Shown here piece by piece: positions 25,744 through 34,207 of a DNA stretch of 64,000 nucleotides. How positions within the stretch are numbered: the stretch's first letter is position 1; every line of letters begins with the position of its first letter. The notes beneath the pieces are model-generated. The model saw nothing but the letters and a program-made list of their open reading frames with translations. It ran no database searches and was not told the DNA's origin. The translations under genes and the position numbers were made by a program. Source of the DNA: Streptomyces sp. TSRI0281 (GTDB taxonomy: Bacteria; Actinomycetota; Actinomycetes; Streptomycetales; Streptomycetaceae); NCBI RefSeq assembly GCF_001905125.1, contig NZ_LWLE01000023.1, positions 339,376-403,375 of the forward strand, written 5' to 3'.

Positions 25744-26085
25744 ATGGCACAGCCCGAGCGGAACGAGCGGCAGAGGCTGCGTCCCGCGCCGCTGCTCTTC
25801 GAGCCGTCGGAGGCGGCAGCCGATCCCGAGCACTTCTTCGACCTGGAGTCGTTGGAGGACCCGAAGGACCTGCTGACCCGCGCAACCGAGCTGACGCACG
25901 CCTTCCGGGCGGCGACCGACCGGGCGGTCGAGTTCCAGGCGATGGCCGCCGCCCAGCTGGCCGACCCGCGCCGGTTCGACCGGCTGACCGTGACGGATGT
26001 CGCGGAGCGCGCGGAGTGGACCGAGGACTATGCCAAGAAGATGATCGAGTTCGGCCGGTCCCTGCTGAACGCCCCGAGGCCCTGA
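25744..26085 (+). CDS. Small helical protein of unknown function
   Basis: 113 residues, soluble and charged. LLFEPSEAAADPEHFFDLES at 18-37 is acidic, and the rest is predicted helical (DPKDLLTRATELTHAFRAA, MAAAQLADPRRFDRLT, DVAERAEWTEDYAKKM). The DVAERAEWTEDYAKKM part could be the start of a HTH-like segment, but this is weak. ATG at 25744 with a strong GAAGGAGGG. It follows the helicase by 104 bp on the same strand and may belong to the operon or have its own promoter. Confidence 0.75.
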   Translation: MAQPERNERQRLRPAPLLFEPSEAAADPEHFFDLESLEDPKDLLTRATELTHAFRAATDRAVEFQAMAAAQLADPRRFDRLTVTDVAERAEWTEDYAKKMIEFGRSLLNAPRP

Positions 26086-26196
26086 CCGGACACCCGGAAG
26101 CCAGACCGGACATCCGGAAGCCCTGACCGGATATTCCGAGGCAGGCCCTGACCGGCCTGGGGCACGGTCGCTTTCGTTGACTTCGGGTACGACCCC

Positions 26197-26208
26197 TGGC
26201 ATATGCCG
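26197..26208. promoter_or_regulatory. Near-palindrome TGGCATATGCCG
   Basis: Eleven of 12 bases match the perfect palindrome TGGCATATGCCA at 37391-37402. It is 89 bp before the Prim-Pol-like gene. The AT-rich centre stands out from the surrounding GC. Protein unknown. Confidence 0.3.
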
Positions 26209-26296
26209 TCGGGCAAGATACTCCCTCGCCTCCCGCCGTGTCCCAGTTTTGGCAACTCTCGGAATCGGTCTCGTCACTCCCGGTAGACCTGGGTCC

Positions 26297-26983
26297 ATGA
26301 GCGCTTGGCTGAAAGACGAAACGACCCTGCAGGCCGGTGCCGCCCCGCACCACGGCGTCGACATCTTCGCCCTGCTGCGGGACCAGGCCACCCATCACAC
26401 CGCACAGGTCACCGCGGCCGGCGCCGCGTGGCTGGCCGGGGCCACGGCCTATCCGCGCAGCACGCTCTCCCAGTGGGAAGCCCGTCCCGGCTCGCCCGGC
26501 GTACTGCCGTGCGGCTCCGCGTTCGACGTGGTGAACGTCCCCGCGCTGTTCGGTCGCCGGATGCTGGAGCAGCTCTGGGCCGAGGGTCCGGGCTCCGGCC
26601 CGGTCGCCACGCACCGGGGCCGGATGATGCTGTTCACGGCCCCCGGAACCGCCCAGCGGCTGCCCTCGCTGCTGGCCTGGGAGGAGTGGGGCACCGGGGG
26701 GCCCGAGCAGCGCCGTGGGCAGGAGAGGACCGTCCCGCCACTGCTCTGTCACGGCACCGGCGACGCGGTGACCGTCCCGCCCCTGACCTGCGCTTCGACC
26801 CACTCCGGGCCCCGCTGGGTGGTCGCCCCCGACACCCGTAGCCCGTGGCTCCCCGGACCGGACGTCATGCTCTGGGCCTGCGTGCGGGTGGGCCGGTCGG
26901 CACCCCTGGCGGCCGACGATAGTTCGATTTTTCCTCACGCCGATCAGGATGCTAATGTCTACGACGTCACCAGGCGCCGTTAG
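26297..26983 (+). CDS. Prim-Pol-like protein (degenerate primase/polymerase family)
   Basis: 228 residues with the sequence pattern of small actinobacterial proteins annotated as bifunctional primase/polymerase-like: WLAGATAYPRSTLSQWEA, GVLPCGSAFDVVNVPALFG, LLFTAP-type strand and PRWVVAPDTRSPWLPGPDVM. The catalytic acidic pair of true Prim-Pol enzymes is reduced to a single aspartate (FDVVNV), so polymerase activity is doubtful. The frame continues through the tRNA promoter and stops on TAG inside the tRNA-Lys gene, a 10-bp overlap. ATG at 26297; no clear ribosome site. Confidence 0.65.
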   Translation: MSAWLKDETTLQAGAAPHHGVDIFALLRDQATHHTAQVTAAGAAWLAGATAYPRSTLSQWEARPGSPGVLPCGSAFDVVNVPALFGRRMLEQLWAEGPGSGPVATHRGRMMLFTAPGTAQRLPSLLAWEEWGTGGPEQRRGQERTVPPLLCHGTGDAVTVPPLTCASTHSGPRWVVAPDTRSPWLPGPDVMLWACVRVGRSAPLAADDSSIFPHADQDANVYDVTRRR

Positions 26984-27047
26984 CTCAGTTGGTTAGAGCA
27001 GCTGACTCTTAATCAGCGGGTCCGGGGTTCGAGTCCCTGACGGCGCA
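26974..27047 (+). tRNA. tRNA-Lys(CTT), copy 1
   Basis: 74 nt without encoded CCA. Acceptor GCGCCGT pairs with ACGGCGC; D-loop TAGCTCAGTTGGTTAGAGC; anticodon arm CTGACTCTTAATCAG with CTT; T-arm GGGGTTCGAGTCCCT. A -10-like TAATGT lies just upstream. Same sequence as the copies at 38551 and 42744. Confidence 0.98.
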
Positions 27048-27053
27048 CAGACG

Positions 27054-27089
27054 GAAGAAGCCCCCTCGCGAGAGCGAGGGGGCTTCTTC
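27054..27089 (+). terminator. Terminator of tRNA-Lys copy 1
   Basis: Perfect 16-bp stem GAAGAAGCCCCCTCGC / GCGAGGGGGCTTCTTC with a GAGA loop, seven bases after the tRNA. Confidence 0.9.
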
Positions 27090-27154
27090 GTGCGCCCGGC
27101 GGAAAGCCCTGCGGAAGCGATGCGGAAGCGATGCGGCCCGAGAGGGGACAGCCC

Positions 27155-28396
27155 TTACGCGCCGGTGGTGATCCGGACCGTCCAGGAGCCCGACGGGGTG
27201 CGGTCGGCGACCCCGACCCTGGTCCGCTCGCCGGGCACGGTGAAGGTCTCGCCGACCCCGAGCGGGGCGTCGGCGAGCGGCGGGTAGACCGACCGGTCCC
27301 AGCAGGACTGGGTGTCGGGGTGGGTGTCGATCACCTCGACCGGACCGCCGCCGGACGGTGTCTCGTTGCGGATCCGGTAGATCAGGACGCCCTCCGAGCA
27401 GGTCGCACTGTCGTTGCCGACGGCACTGCGGGCCTCGATGGCCAGCACGCTGCCCTCGCCCGTCCTGACGACGGCGAGCCGGGTCCCGATGGACCCGCCG
27501 GGCACGGGGGCGGCGGCGATGGGTTCCAGGGTGAGATCGGCCGTTCCCTGCACGCAGACCACCTGGCGCCGGTCGAGCCAGCCGAGCTTCCACTTGTGCC
27601 AGCCGAACAGGTCCGGAGCCAGTCCGAACTGGCTGCCCATGACGTCCCAGTCACCGACGTAGGTGTCCCAGTCGCCCTTGCCGTCCGTGGGCCGGTGGTA
27701 GAGGTCGGCGAGGTCGAAGACGTGCCCGGTCTCGTGCGCGAGGACGTTGCGGTCCGGCGGGTGCTGCTCGAAGACGGTGACGACGCGCCTGATGTCCGCG
27801 CCGTCGGCGCGCAGCGGCCGGTCGAAGTTGACGACCTTGGTGGCGTCGGAGTCGACACCGGGAGCGTCCGGATCGGCGACCAGATAGACGATGTCGTACG
27901 CGGAGAAGTCGACCTCGTCGTCGGCGGCGGCGATCGCGTCGCGCAGGTAGGCGGTGCGCCGCCCCGAGTCCCAGTCACGCTCTATCCCGTAATGGGCGGA
28001 GGGGTGCGGCATCCGCGTCCACCGCCGCTGCGGGTGCGGGCGGAGCGTGAAGGTGCCGTAGCTGGCGCGCTCGAAGAAGTGCGTGGTCGCGGGGAAGTGG
28101 TCGGCGGCCAGTATCTCCGGGGTGACGGTGGGCGCGGAGTCCGGGAACGAGAGGAAGATCATGACGGCGTCCAGGCCGCGGTCGGGGCGCGGGTAGGAGC
28201 CGTTCCAGCTGTCCAGTCCCAGCGAGTGGTGCGCCGCCGTCCGGGGCAGTGCGCACGGGCCCGCGTCGCCCGTGGCGGCCTGGGCGGGGCCCGCGACCAG
28301 GGACGTGGCGGCAAGCGCCATGAGGGAGGTCAGAGCGGCCGCCACACTGCGCAGACTCGGCCTTTCCACTCCCCCGGGTCTGTGCTGACGCGGCAC
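27155..28396 (-). CDS. Secreted M6-type metalloprotease-domain protein
   Basis: 413 residues. A signal peptide of about 40-45 residues ends in LVAGPAQA-A. The zinc motif is HETGHVFDLADLYH (HExxH plus downstream D/H), preceded by VVTVFEQHPPDRNVLA. The C-terminal 150 residues are beta-rich. It is probably an extracellular endopeptidase of the immune-inhibitor-A-like group. The start is GTG at 28394-28396, chosen because GGAGG lies five bases upstream; the later GTG at 28369 has its ribosome-like sequence directly abutting. Convergent with tRNA-Lys copy 1. Confidence 0.8.
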   Translation of the reverse strand: MPRQHRPGGVERPSLRSVAAALTSLMALAATSLVAGPAQAATGDAGPCALPRTAAHHSLGLDSWNGSYPRPDRGLDAVMIFLSFPDSAPTVTPEILAADHFPATTHFFERASYGTFTLRPHPQRRWTRMPHPSAHYGIERDWDSGRRTAYLRDAIAAADDEVDFSAYDIVYLVADPDAPGVDSDATKVVNFDRPLRADGADIRRVVTVFEQHPPDRNVLAHETGHVFDLADLYHRPTDGKGDWDTYVGDWDVMGSQFGLAPDLFGWHKWKLGWLDRRQVVCVQGTADLTLEPIAAAPVPGGSIGTRLAVVRTGEGSVLAIEARSAVGNDSATCSEGVLIYRIRNETPSGGGPVEVIDTHPDTQSCWDRSVYPPLADAPLGVGETFTVPGERTRVGVADRTPSGSWTVRITTGA

Positions 28397-28779
28397 ATCT
28401 ACCTCCGGATGGGGAAATGCGGGACACCTCGCCCACCCTGTGCCGGTTCGGAGCCGTACGCCCAGTTGTGCTGCCCCACTCGGGTCAGGAGCCGCCCGAC
28501 CGCCACCCTTCACGGACAGTCACCTTTGATCAATCCATTGACGCGAAATAACAGATCCGCACAGAAGAGATCACGAGCGGACAAACTGGATCGACGCCGA
28601 ACAGGGGGACGCCCTGCGGACACGGAGCCCGCCACGGTGGACCGGCTGGAACGGCCGCCGCGCCACCCTCTATGCTTCACCACGTTTTCCCGCGTGGTTT
28701 CCGCCCCTCACCCGGGCCCTCCACCCGGCGCCCTGTCCGATCCACCTGTTCACGACGACCTTCACAGCGGGAGCGAGCG
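28397..28779. other. Divergent promoter region, no gene
   Basis: 383 bp between the protease and the GGDEF-EAL gene. The segment 28520-28580 is AT-richer than its surroundings and contains TTGACG (28538-28543), a possible -35 for the plus-strand gene, with no convincing -10. No coding frame. Confidence 0.45.
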
Positions 28780-30672
28780 GTGAGCGGAACCTCCGAAGGG
28801 CCGAGGCCCACGGCAGGCCCAGCAGCCCCCGACCCCACGCCCCTTTCTGTCACGGAGCGTGACGCGGCGGCGCCCACAGCCTCGGACGCGGTGGCACCCA
28901 CGGCCTCCGAGCTGCGCGACTACCGCGCCGCGTTCCGGGTCGCCACCATGCCCATGGCCGTGGTCGACGCGCGGGGCCAGGTCGTCAGCGCCAACGACGC
29001 GCTGGGCGGACTGCTGGGCACCGCCCCGTCGGCCCTCGCCGCACAGCCGGCGGCCGACCTGGTCGACCTCGCCGCGGACGGCCACATCTGGCACGCGTAC
29101 CGCGAGGTGCTGCTCGGCCGGCGATCCCGGTTCCGCTGCACCCGTCGGCTCAAGCATCCCGACGGGCGCCCGCTGTGGGCCGAGATCACCGTCGTACCAA
29201 TGCACGGGGCGGAGACCTCCGACGCGACGGAGAGTTCGGACGGGGCTGCCGTCGGCCGGATGCTGATGTCGGTCGCGGACATCAGCGACCGGCACGAGCT
29301 CCAGAAGCGGCTGCGCCACCTCCAGATGCACGACCCGGTGACCCGGCTGCCCAACCGGACACTGTTCTTCGAGCGGCTCTCGACGGCCCTGGAGACCCCG
29401 TACCAGGACGACACACTGCCCCCGCACGGCCGGATCGGACTCTGCTACCTGGATCTGGACGGGTTCAAGGCGGTCAACGACACCCTGGGCCACCGGATAG
29501 GCGACCGGCTGCTCGCGGCCGTCGCCGGGCGGCTCACCGACTGCGCCGGGAGCGAGACCCGGCACCGGGGCGGCAGCCCTCTGGTGGCCCGGCTGGGCGG
29601 TGACGAGTTCGCGATCCTGGTGGAGGACTCCTCGGGCACGGAACAGCTCACCGATCTCGCCCACGCGCTGCTCATCGCGATCCAGCAGCCCTTCGACCTG
29701 GCCGGGCAGCGGCTCTCGGTCTCCGCGTCGATCGGGGTGGTGGAACGGGCCACGGCCGGTACCTCGCCCACCGGTCTGATGCAGGCCGCCGACACCACGC
29801 TGTACTGGGCCAAGGCGGACGGCAAGGCCCGCTGGACCCTCTTCGACCCCGAGCGCAACGCCCACCGCATGACCCGCCAGGCACTCGCCTCGACGCTCCG
29901 GCCCGCCGTGGAGCGCGGTGAGTTCACGCTGGAGTACCAGCCGCTGGTCGGCATGGCCGACGGGGTCGTCCACGGGGTGGAGGCCCTGATCCGGTGGAAC
30001 CATCCGCGGTTCGGGGTGCTGGCGCCGAACCGGTTCATCGCGATCGCCGAGGAGGACGGCTCGATCGTCCAGCTCGGCCGGTGGGTGCTGCGCACCGCGT
30101 GCCGGCAGGCGCGGCACTGGCAGCTGGACCACCCGGACGCGCCGCCGCTGTTCATCAGCGTCAACGTCGCCGTACGGCAGGTCTGGGACTCCGATCTGGT
30201 CGCCGATGTGGCGGAGATCCTGGCCGACACCGGACTGGAACCGGGGCTGCTGCAACTGGAGCTGACCGAGTCCGCGGTGATGGGCTCGGCGGGCCGGCCG
30301 CTGCGGGCCCTCCAGGAGCTGAGCGACATGGGCGTACGGATCGCCATCGACGACTTCGGCACCGGCTATTCGAACCTGGCCTATCTGAGCCGGCTGCCCG
30401 TCTCCGTACTGAAGCTGGACGGTTCCTTCGTCCGGGGCTTCCGTTACGACGACGGCGCCCACCCCAGCCCCGCCGACGAGACGATCGTCGAGGCGATGGT
30501 GCAGTTGGCGCACCGGCTGGGGCTGACCGTCACCGCGGAGTGCGTGGAGACGGCGGGGCAGGCGGAGCGGCTGCGCAGGATCGGCTGCGACACCGGGCAG
30601 GGGTGGCTGTACTCACGGGCGGTCGCGCCGGAACAGATCGCCGGGCTGATCGGTGCGCGGCCCCTGCCGTGA
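28780..30672 (+). CDS. PAS-GGDEF-EAL cyclic-di-GMP enzyme
   Basis: 630-residue cytoplasmic protein that could both make and break c-di-GMP, the messenger controlling development in Streptomyces through BldD. PAS domain at about 45-180, GGDEF domain with intact LGGDEF at 273-277 and EAL domain from about 370 with E401-A402-L403; downstream ELTES, DDFGTGYSNLAYL and KLDGSFV are also intact. It has no TM helix. Both active sites look complete, so net direction cannot be predicted. Domain order matches streptomycete RmdA/RmdB-type proteins. GTG at 28780 with GGGAGCGAG upstream. Confidence 0.9.
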   Translation: MSGTSEGPRPTAGPAAPDPTPLSVTERDAAAPTASDAVAPTASELRDYRAAFRVATMPMAVVDARGQVVSANDALGGLLGTAPSALAAQPAADLVDLAADGHIWHAYREVLLGRRSRFRCTRRLKHPDGRPLWAEITVVPMHGAETSDATESSDGAAVGRMLMSVADISDRHELQKRLRHLQMHDPVTRLPNRTLFFERLSTALETPYQDDTLPPHGRIGLCYLDLDGFKAVNDTLGHRIGDRLLAAVAGRLTDCAGSETRHRGGSPLVARLGGDEFAILVEDSSGTEQLTDLAHALLIAIQQPFDLAGQRLSVSASIGVVERATAGTSPTGLMQAADTTLYWAKADGKARWTLFDPERNAHRMTRQALASTLRPAVERGEFTLEYQPLVGMADGVVHGVEALIRWNHPRFGVLAPNRFIAIAEEDGSIVQLGRWVLRTACRQARHWQLDHPDAPPLFISVNVAVRQVWDSDLVADVAEILADTGLEPGLLQLELTESAVMGSAGRPLRALQELSDMGVRIAIDDFGTGYSNLAYLSRLPVSVLKLDGSFVRGFRYDDGAHPSPADETIVEAMVQLAHRLGLTVTAECVETAGQAERLRRIGCDTGQGWLYSRAVAPEQIAGLIGARPLP

Positions 30673-30743
30673 GCCTGGTGCCATGAGCCCCGTGCGCGAC
30701 CGGACCGTGTGCGACCGGACCGTCCCGGTCGCGCACGGACCTC

Positions 30744-30789
<46 letters not shown>

Positions 30790-30794
30790 CAGGA

Positions 30795-31889
30795 TCAGGC
30801 GGGCAGCCCGTACGCGTCCGCGATCAGGTCGTAGCTGCGCAGCCGGGCGTCCCCGCCGTGGGCGTTGGCGGTGATCATCAGCTCGTCGGCGCCGGTGCGC
30901 TTGGCCAGGTCGTCCAGGCCGGTGCGGACCTCGTCCGCGGTGCCGTGGATGACGTTGGAGAGCCAGCTGTCGACGAACTCCCGCTCCATGGGGCTGAAGG
31001 AGTACGCCTCCGCCTCCTCGGGGCTCGGGATGAGGCCCGGCCGGCCGGTGCGCAGCCGCACCATCGACAGGGCGCCGGTGAGCACCTGGCGGCGGGCCTC
31101 GCGCTCGTCGTCGGCGGCCAGCGCCGAGACACCGATGAGGGCGTACGGGGCGTCGAGCACGGCGGACGGCTTGAAGGACTCCCGGTAGAGGTCCAGGGCG
31201 GGCACGGTGTTCTGGGCCGAGAAGTGGTGGGCGAAGGCGAACGGCAGCCCGAGGACACCGGCCAGCCGGGCGCTGAAGCCGGAGGAGCCCAGCAGCCACA
31301 CGGGCGGGCGGGCCGGGGACTGCACCCCGCCGGGCGCGGTGGCCTGGACCGGGCCGGGCACGGCGTGGATCCGCGCGTACGGGTGGCCGTCGGGGAAGTC
31401 GTCGTCGAGGAACCTGATCAGCTCGGCGAGCTGCTGCGGGAAGTCGTCGGCGCCCTCGCCGAGCCGCTCGGTGCGGCGCAGCGCGGCGGCGGTCGCACCG
31501 TCCGTGCCGGGGGCGCGGCCCAGGCCCAGGTCGACGCGGCCGGGGGCCATGGCCTCCAGCGTGCCGAACTGTTCGGCGATGACGAGCGGGGCATGGTTGG
31601 GCAGCATCACGCCGCCGGAGCCGAGCCGGATGCGCTCGGTGTGGGCGGCGAGGTGCGCCAGGATCACGGCCGGGGAGGACGAGGCGACGCCCGGCATGGA
31701 GTGGTGCTCGGCGACCCAGAAGCGGTGGAAGCCGCGGCGCTCGGTCAGCTTGGCGATCTCCACGCTGGTGCGCAGGGCCTGGGTCGCGGTGCGGCCCTGC
31801 CCCACGGTCACCAGGTCGAGCACGGACAGGGGCACGGTGGCCGTTCCGCCTGCGGTGCCGCGAATCTCGTCGCCTCGGATCTCGTCCAC
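30795..31889 (-). CDS. LLM-class flavin-dependent oxidoreductase
   Basis: 364 residues of the luciferase-like TIM-barrel family, which uses reduced FMN or F420. Recognisable parts: SVLDLVTVGQGRTATQALR at the start, FWVAEHHSMPGVASSSP (the AEHH substrate/flavin loop), GSGGVMLPNHAPLVIAEQF and DLGLGRAPGTD. It is the single-component group-1 type often annotated as an alkanal monooxygenase-like protein. GTG at 31889 with GGGAGAGG seven bases upstream. It follows the Asp/Glu-racemase-like gene on the same strand, 113 bp apart. Confidence 0.88.
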   Translation of the reverse strand: MDEIRGDEIRGTAGGTATVPLSVLDLVTVGQGRTATQALRTSVEIAKLTERRGFHRFWVAEHHSMPGVASSSPAVILAHLAAHTERIRLGSGGVMLPNHAPLVIAEQFGTLEAMAPGRVDLGLGRAPGTDGATAAALRRTERLGEGADDFPQQLAELIRFLDDDFPDGHPYARIHAVPGPVQATAPGGVQSPARPPVWLLGSSGFSARLAGVLGLPFAFAHHFSAQNTVPALDLYRESFKPSAVLDAPYALIGVSALAADDEREARRQVLTGALSMVRLRTGRPGLIPSPEEAEAYSFSPMEREFVDSWLSNVIHGTADEVRTGLDDLAKRTGADELMITANAHGGDARLRSYDLIADAYGLPA

Positions 31890-32002
31890 GTGTCGGCCTC
31901 TCCCGGTGGTGCTGATGTGTATGCGGAAGAATGCAACAGGAGGATGGCTCCGCTTATTCCGCGGGGACGGCGCTGCCACCTCTCGGCCCGGGGAACGGCG
32001 CC

Positions 32003-32767
32003 CTACTCCCGGACCTCGATTCCCTTCTGGTCCCATGTCCCCGGCGGGGGTACGCGGGTGGCGAAGAGGGTGCCGAGCTCGGGGGACCAGGCCCGGCGGT
32101 CCGCCAGCCGCAGCCCTTCCCAGACCGCCACCTGGCTCGCCGTGAGGACCGGTTTGCCGAGGAGTTCCTCCAGCTCGGGAATGTACGCGGCGGTGTGCAG
32201 GGCCGTGTCCGGGAACAGCACCACCTCCGCGTCCGGGTGGTCCCCGGCGACGGCCAGCCGCTTCACCAGTTCCGCGTCCTCGCCGCCCGGCCCGTCGGCG
32301 GCCGGGATGCCGCCGCCCGGGCCCGCGACCACCTCGACGCCCCCGGCCTTCAGGAAGCCGGTGAAGAGCCCGGCGATGTCCTCGGGGTAGGTCGCGGCCA
32401 CCGCGACCCGTCCGGCGCCCAGCTCCCGTACCGCGTGGACGAAGCCGAAGGAGGTGCTGGAGGCGGGCAGGCCCGCGGCGCGGGCGAGGGCGGCGGTCTG
32501 TTCGTGGGCGCCCTCCCAGCCGTACACGAAGCTTCCGCCGGTGCAGGCCCAGATGAGCGCTTCGGCACCCGCCAGGCGCAGCTCCTCCACCCCGGCGTCG
32601 AGCCGGTCCGGTGCGCCCATGTCCCGCAGGCGGTCGACGCGCCGGGGGTCCTCGCCGATGTCGGTGTGGAACAGCGGCAGCCTGATGTCGCTGTCGAGCA
32701 TGATCTCGATACGCTGGAAGTCGTCCTCGGCCGAGTGGCCCGGGTAGAGAAGTCCTACGGTCGTCAT
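32003..32767 (-). CDS. Asp/Glu racemase-superfamily protein, EutA/maleate-isomerase-like
   Basis: 254 residues, related to maleate cis-trans isomerase, arylmalonate decarboxylase and the EutA protein of ectoine-utilisation loci. The first-half cysteine is present in ALIWACTGGSFVYGWEG. The second-half position, normally cysteine, reads LFPDTALHTA, so the usual two-cysteine acid/base pair is incomplete. This argues against racemisation and for a one-cysteine reaction or a different substrate. ATG at 32767 with AAGGAAGGG upstream. It diverges from a D-2-hydroxyacid dehydrogenase and the EhuBCDA-type transporter. Confidence 0.75.
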   Translation of the reverse strand: MTTVGLLYPGHSAEDDFQRIEIMLDSDIRLPLFHTDIGEDPRRVDRLRDMGAPDRLDAGVEELRLAGAEALIWACTGGSFVYGWEGAHEQTAALARAAGLPASSTSFGFVHAVRELGAGRVAVAATYPEDIAGLFTGFLKAGGVEVVAGPGGGIPAADGPGGEDAELVKRLAVAGDHPDAEVVLFPDTALHTAAYIPELEELLGKPVLTASQVAVWEGLRLADRRAWSPELGTLFATRVPPPGTWDQKGIEVRE

Positions 32768-32969
32768 GTCCACCCTTCCTTTTCGTCCCGGATCGCGTGA
32801 CCGGTCACGGGTGCCCCGGCCTCTTCCCAGTATTCCCCCGGTGCGGCATCGGGGCGGCCGTACTGGGTCTGACCAGGGCGAACCCGGTAGGCCCTGTTGA
32901 CGGCGGCAGGTTCGGATGCGAGCGTGGTCAATCCGCACATCTCAGACGTTGCGAAGCGGCTGCCCACTG

Positions 32970-33947
32970 ATGCCAGAGCCCGTGCTCCTCGTTCTCGACT
33001 CCGCCCCGTCCCCGCGCCTCGGCCGGCTGACCGGCCGGGTCGGCGTCCGGTACGCGAACGAGCGGAGCCTGGCCGCGCAGCTCCCCCTCGCCGACGTGCT
33101 GCTGGTCTGGGACTTCACCTCCGACGCCGTCCGTGCCGCCTGGCCGGGCGCGGGGCCGCGGCCCCGCTGGGTACATACGGCGAGCGCGGGCGTGGACCGG
33201 CTGCTCTGCCCGGAACTGGCCGCGTCCGACACCGTGGTCACCAATGCGCGGGGCATCTTCGAGCGGCCGATCGCCGAGTACGTGGCGGGGCTGGTGCTCG
33301 CCTTCGCCAAGGACCTCCCCGGCACGCTGGATCTCCAGCGGCAGCGGCGCTGGCACCACCGGGAGGGGCAGCAGATCGCCGGATCGCGGGCGGTCGTCGT
33401 GGGCGCCGGACCGATCGGGCGGGAGATCACGAAGCTGCTGCACGGTCTCGGTGTGCGGGTGGCACTGGTGGGGCGTACGGCGCGCCGCACGATCCACGGC
33501 CTGGAGGACCTGGACCGGCTGACCGCCCGTGCGGACTGGGTGATCTGCGCGGCGCCGCTGACGGAGTCGACGCGCGGGATGTTCGGCGCGCGCTTCTTCG
33601 GGCTGATGCAGCCGTCGGCACGGTTCATCAACGTGGGGCGCGGTCCGATGGTCGTCGAGGGCGAGCTGACGGACGCGCTGCGCAAGCGGTGGATCGCGGG
33701 TGCGGCGCTGGATGTGTTCCAGGAGGAGCCGCTGGGGCCTGACAGTCCGCTGTGGGACGTGCCGGGGCTGCTGATCTCGCCGCATATGAGCGGGGACACG
33801 GTCGGCTGGCGGGACCGGCTGGGTGAGCAGTTCGTGCGGATGTACGAACTGTGGGCGGACGGGCAGCCGTTGCCGAACGTGGTGGACAAGAAGCGCGGTT
33901 ACGTCCCTTCCCCCGACCTGAACCAGGGCGACGCACCCCTCACCTGA
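32970..33947 (+). CDS. D-2-hydroxyacid dehydrogenase
   Basis: 325-residue NAD(P)-dependent enzyme interconverting a 2-keto acid and a D-2-hydroxyacid. The cofactor loop is VVGAGPIGREI, followed by ICAAPLTESTRGMF, RFINVGRGPMVVEGEL (arginine), DVFQEEPL (glutamate) and ISPHMSGDT (catalytic histidine), the usual R-E-H triad. The substrate is unknown. ATG at 32970 has only a weak ribosome site. It precedes the ehu transporter by 260 bp on the same strand and may belong to the same catabolic unit. Confidence 0.87.
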   Translation: MPEPVLLVLDSAPSPRLGRLTGRVGVRYANERSLAAQLPLADVLLVWDFTSDAVRAAWPGAGPRPRWVHTASAGVDRLLCPELAASDTVVTNARGIFERPIAEYVAGLVLAFAKDLPGTLDLQRQRRWHHREGQQIAGSRAVVVGAGPIGREITKLLHGLGVRVALVGRTARRTIHGLEDLDRLTARADWVICAAPLTESTRGMFGARFFGLMQPSARFINVGRGPMVVEGELTDALRKRWIAGAALDVFQEEPLGPDSPLWDVPGLLISPHMSGDTVGWRDRLGEQFVRMYELWADGQPLPNVVDKKRGYVPSPDLNQGDAPLT

Positions 33948-34207
33948 CCGAGGACGACGACACGGGGCGAACCGGACGGATCGGCCGACCGGCCGAGCCG
34001 CCCCCGGTGACGGCCAGTCATGAACCGTGCCACTCCGGGGGATACGCCCCGCACACCCCTCGTCGCCCTCCGCCCCCAACAGGGCACGGGAAGGTCACCC
34101 TCCGGCCGCTTTTCGGTTACATGCGACTTCTCCCTGCATAGACGTACGGGATCGGGCAGGCGCTCACCCTGTCCGGACTGTCCGAGCCCTCCAGGAGATT
34201 GCGAACC

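Noticed and set aside
24185..26938. 917-residue antisense frame opposite the helicase
   Set aside because: A GC-rich shadow frame; the plus-strand helicase has all motifs in order.
26974..27047. Attachment site of an integrative element at tRNA-Lys
   Set aside because: No integrase, excisionase or duplicated tRNA 3' fragment seen near any of the three copies.
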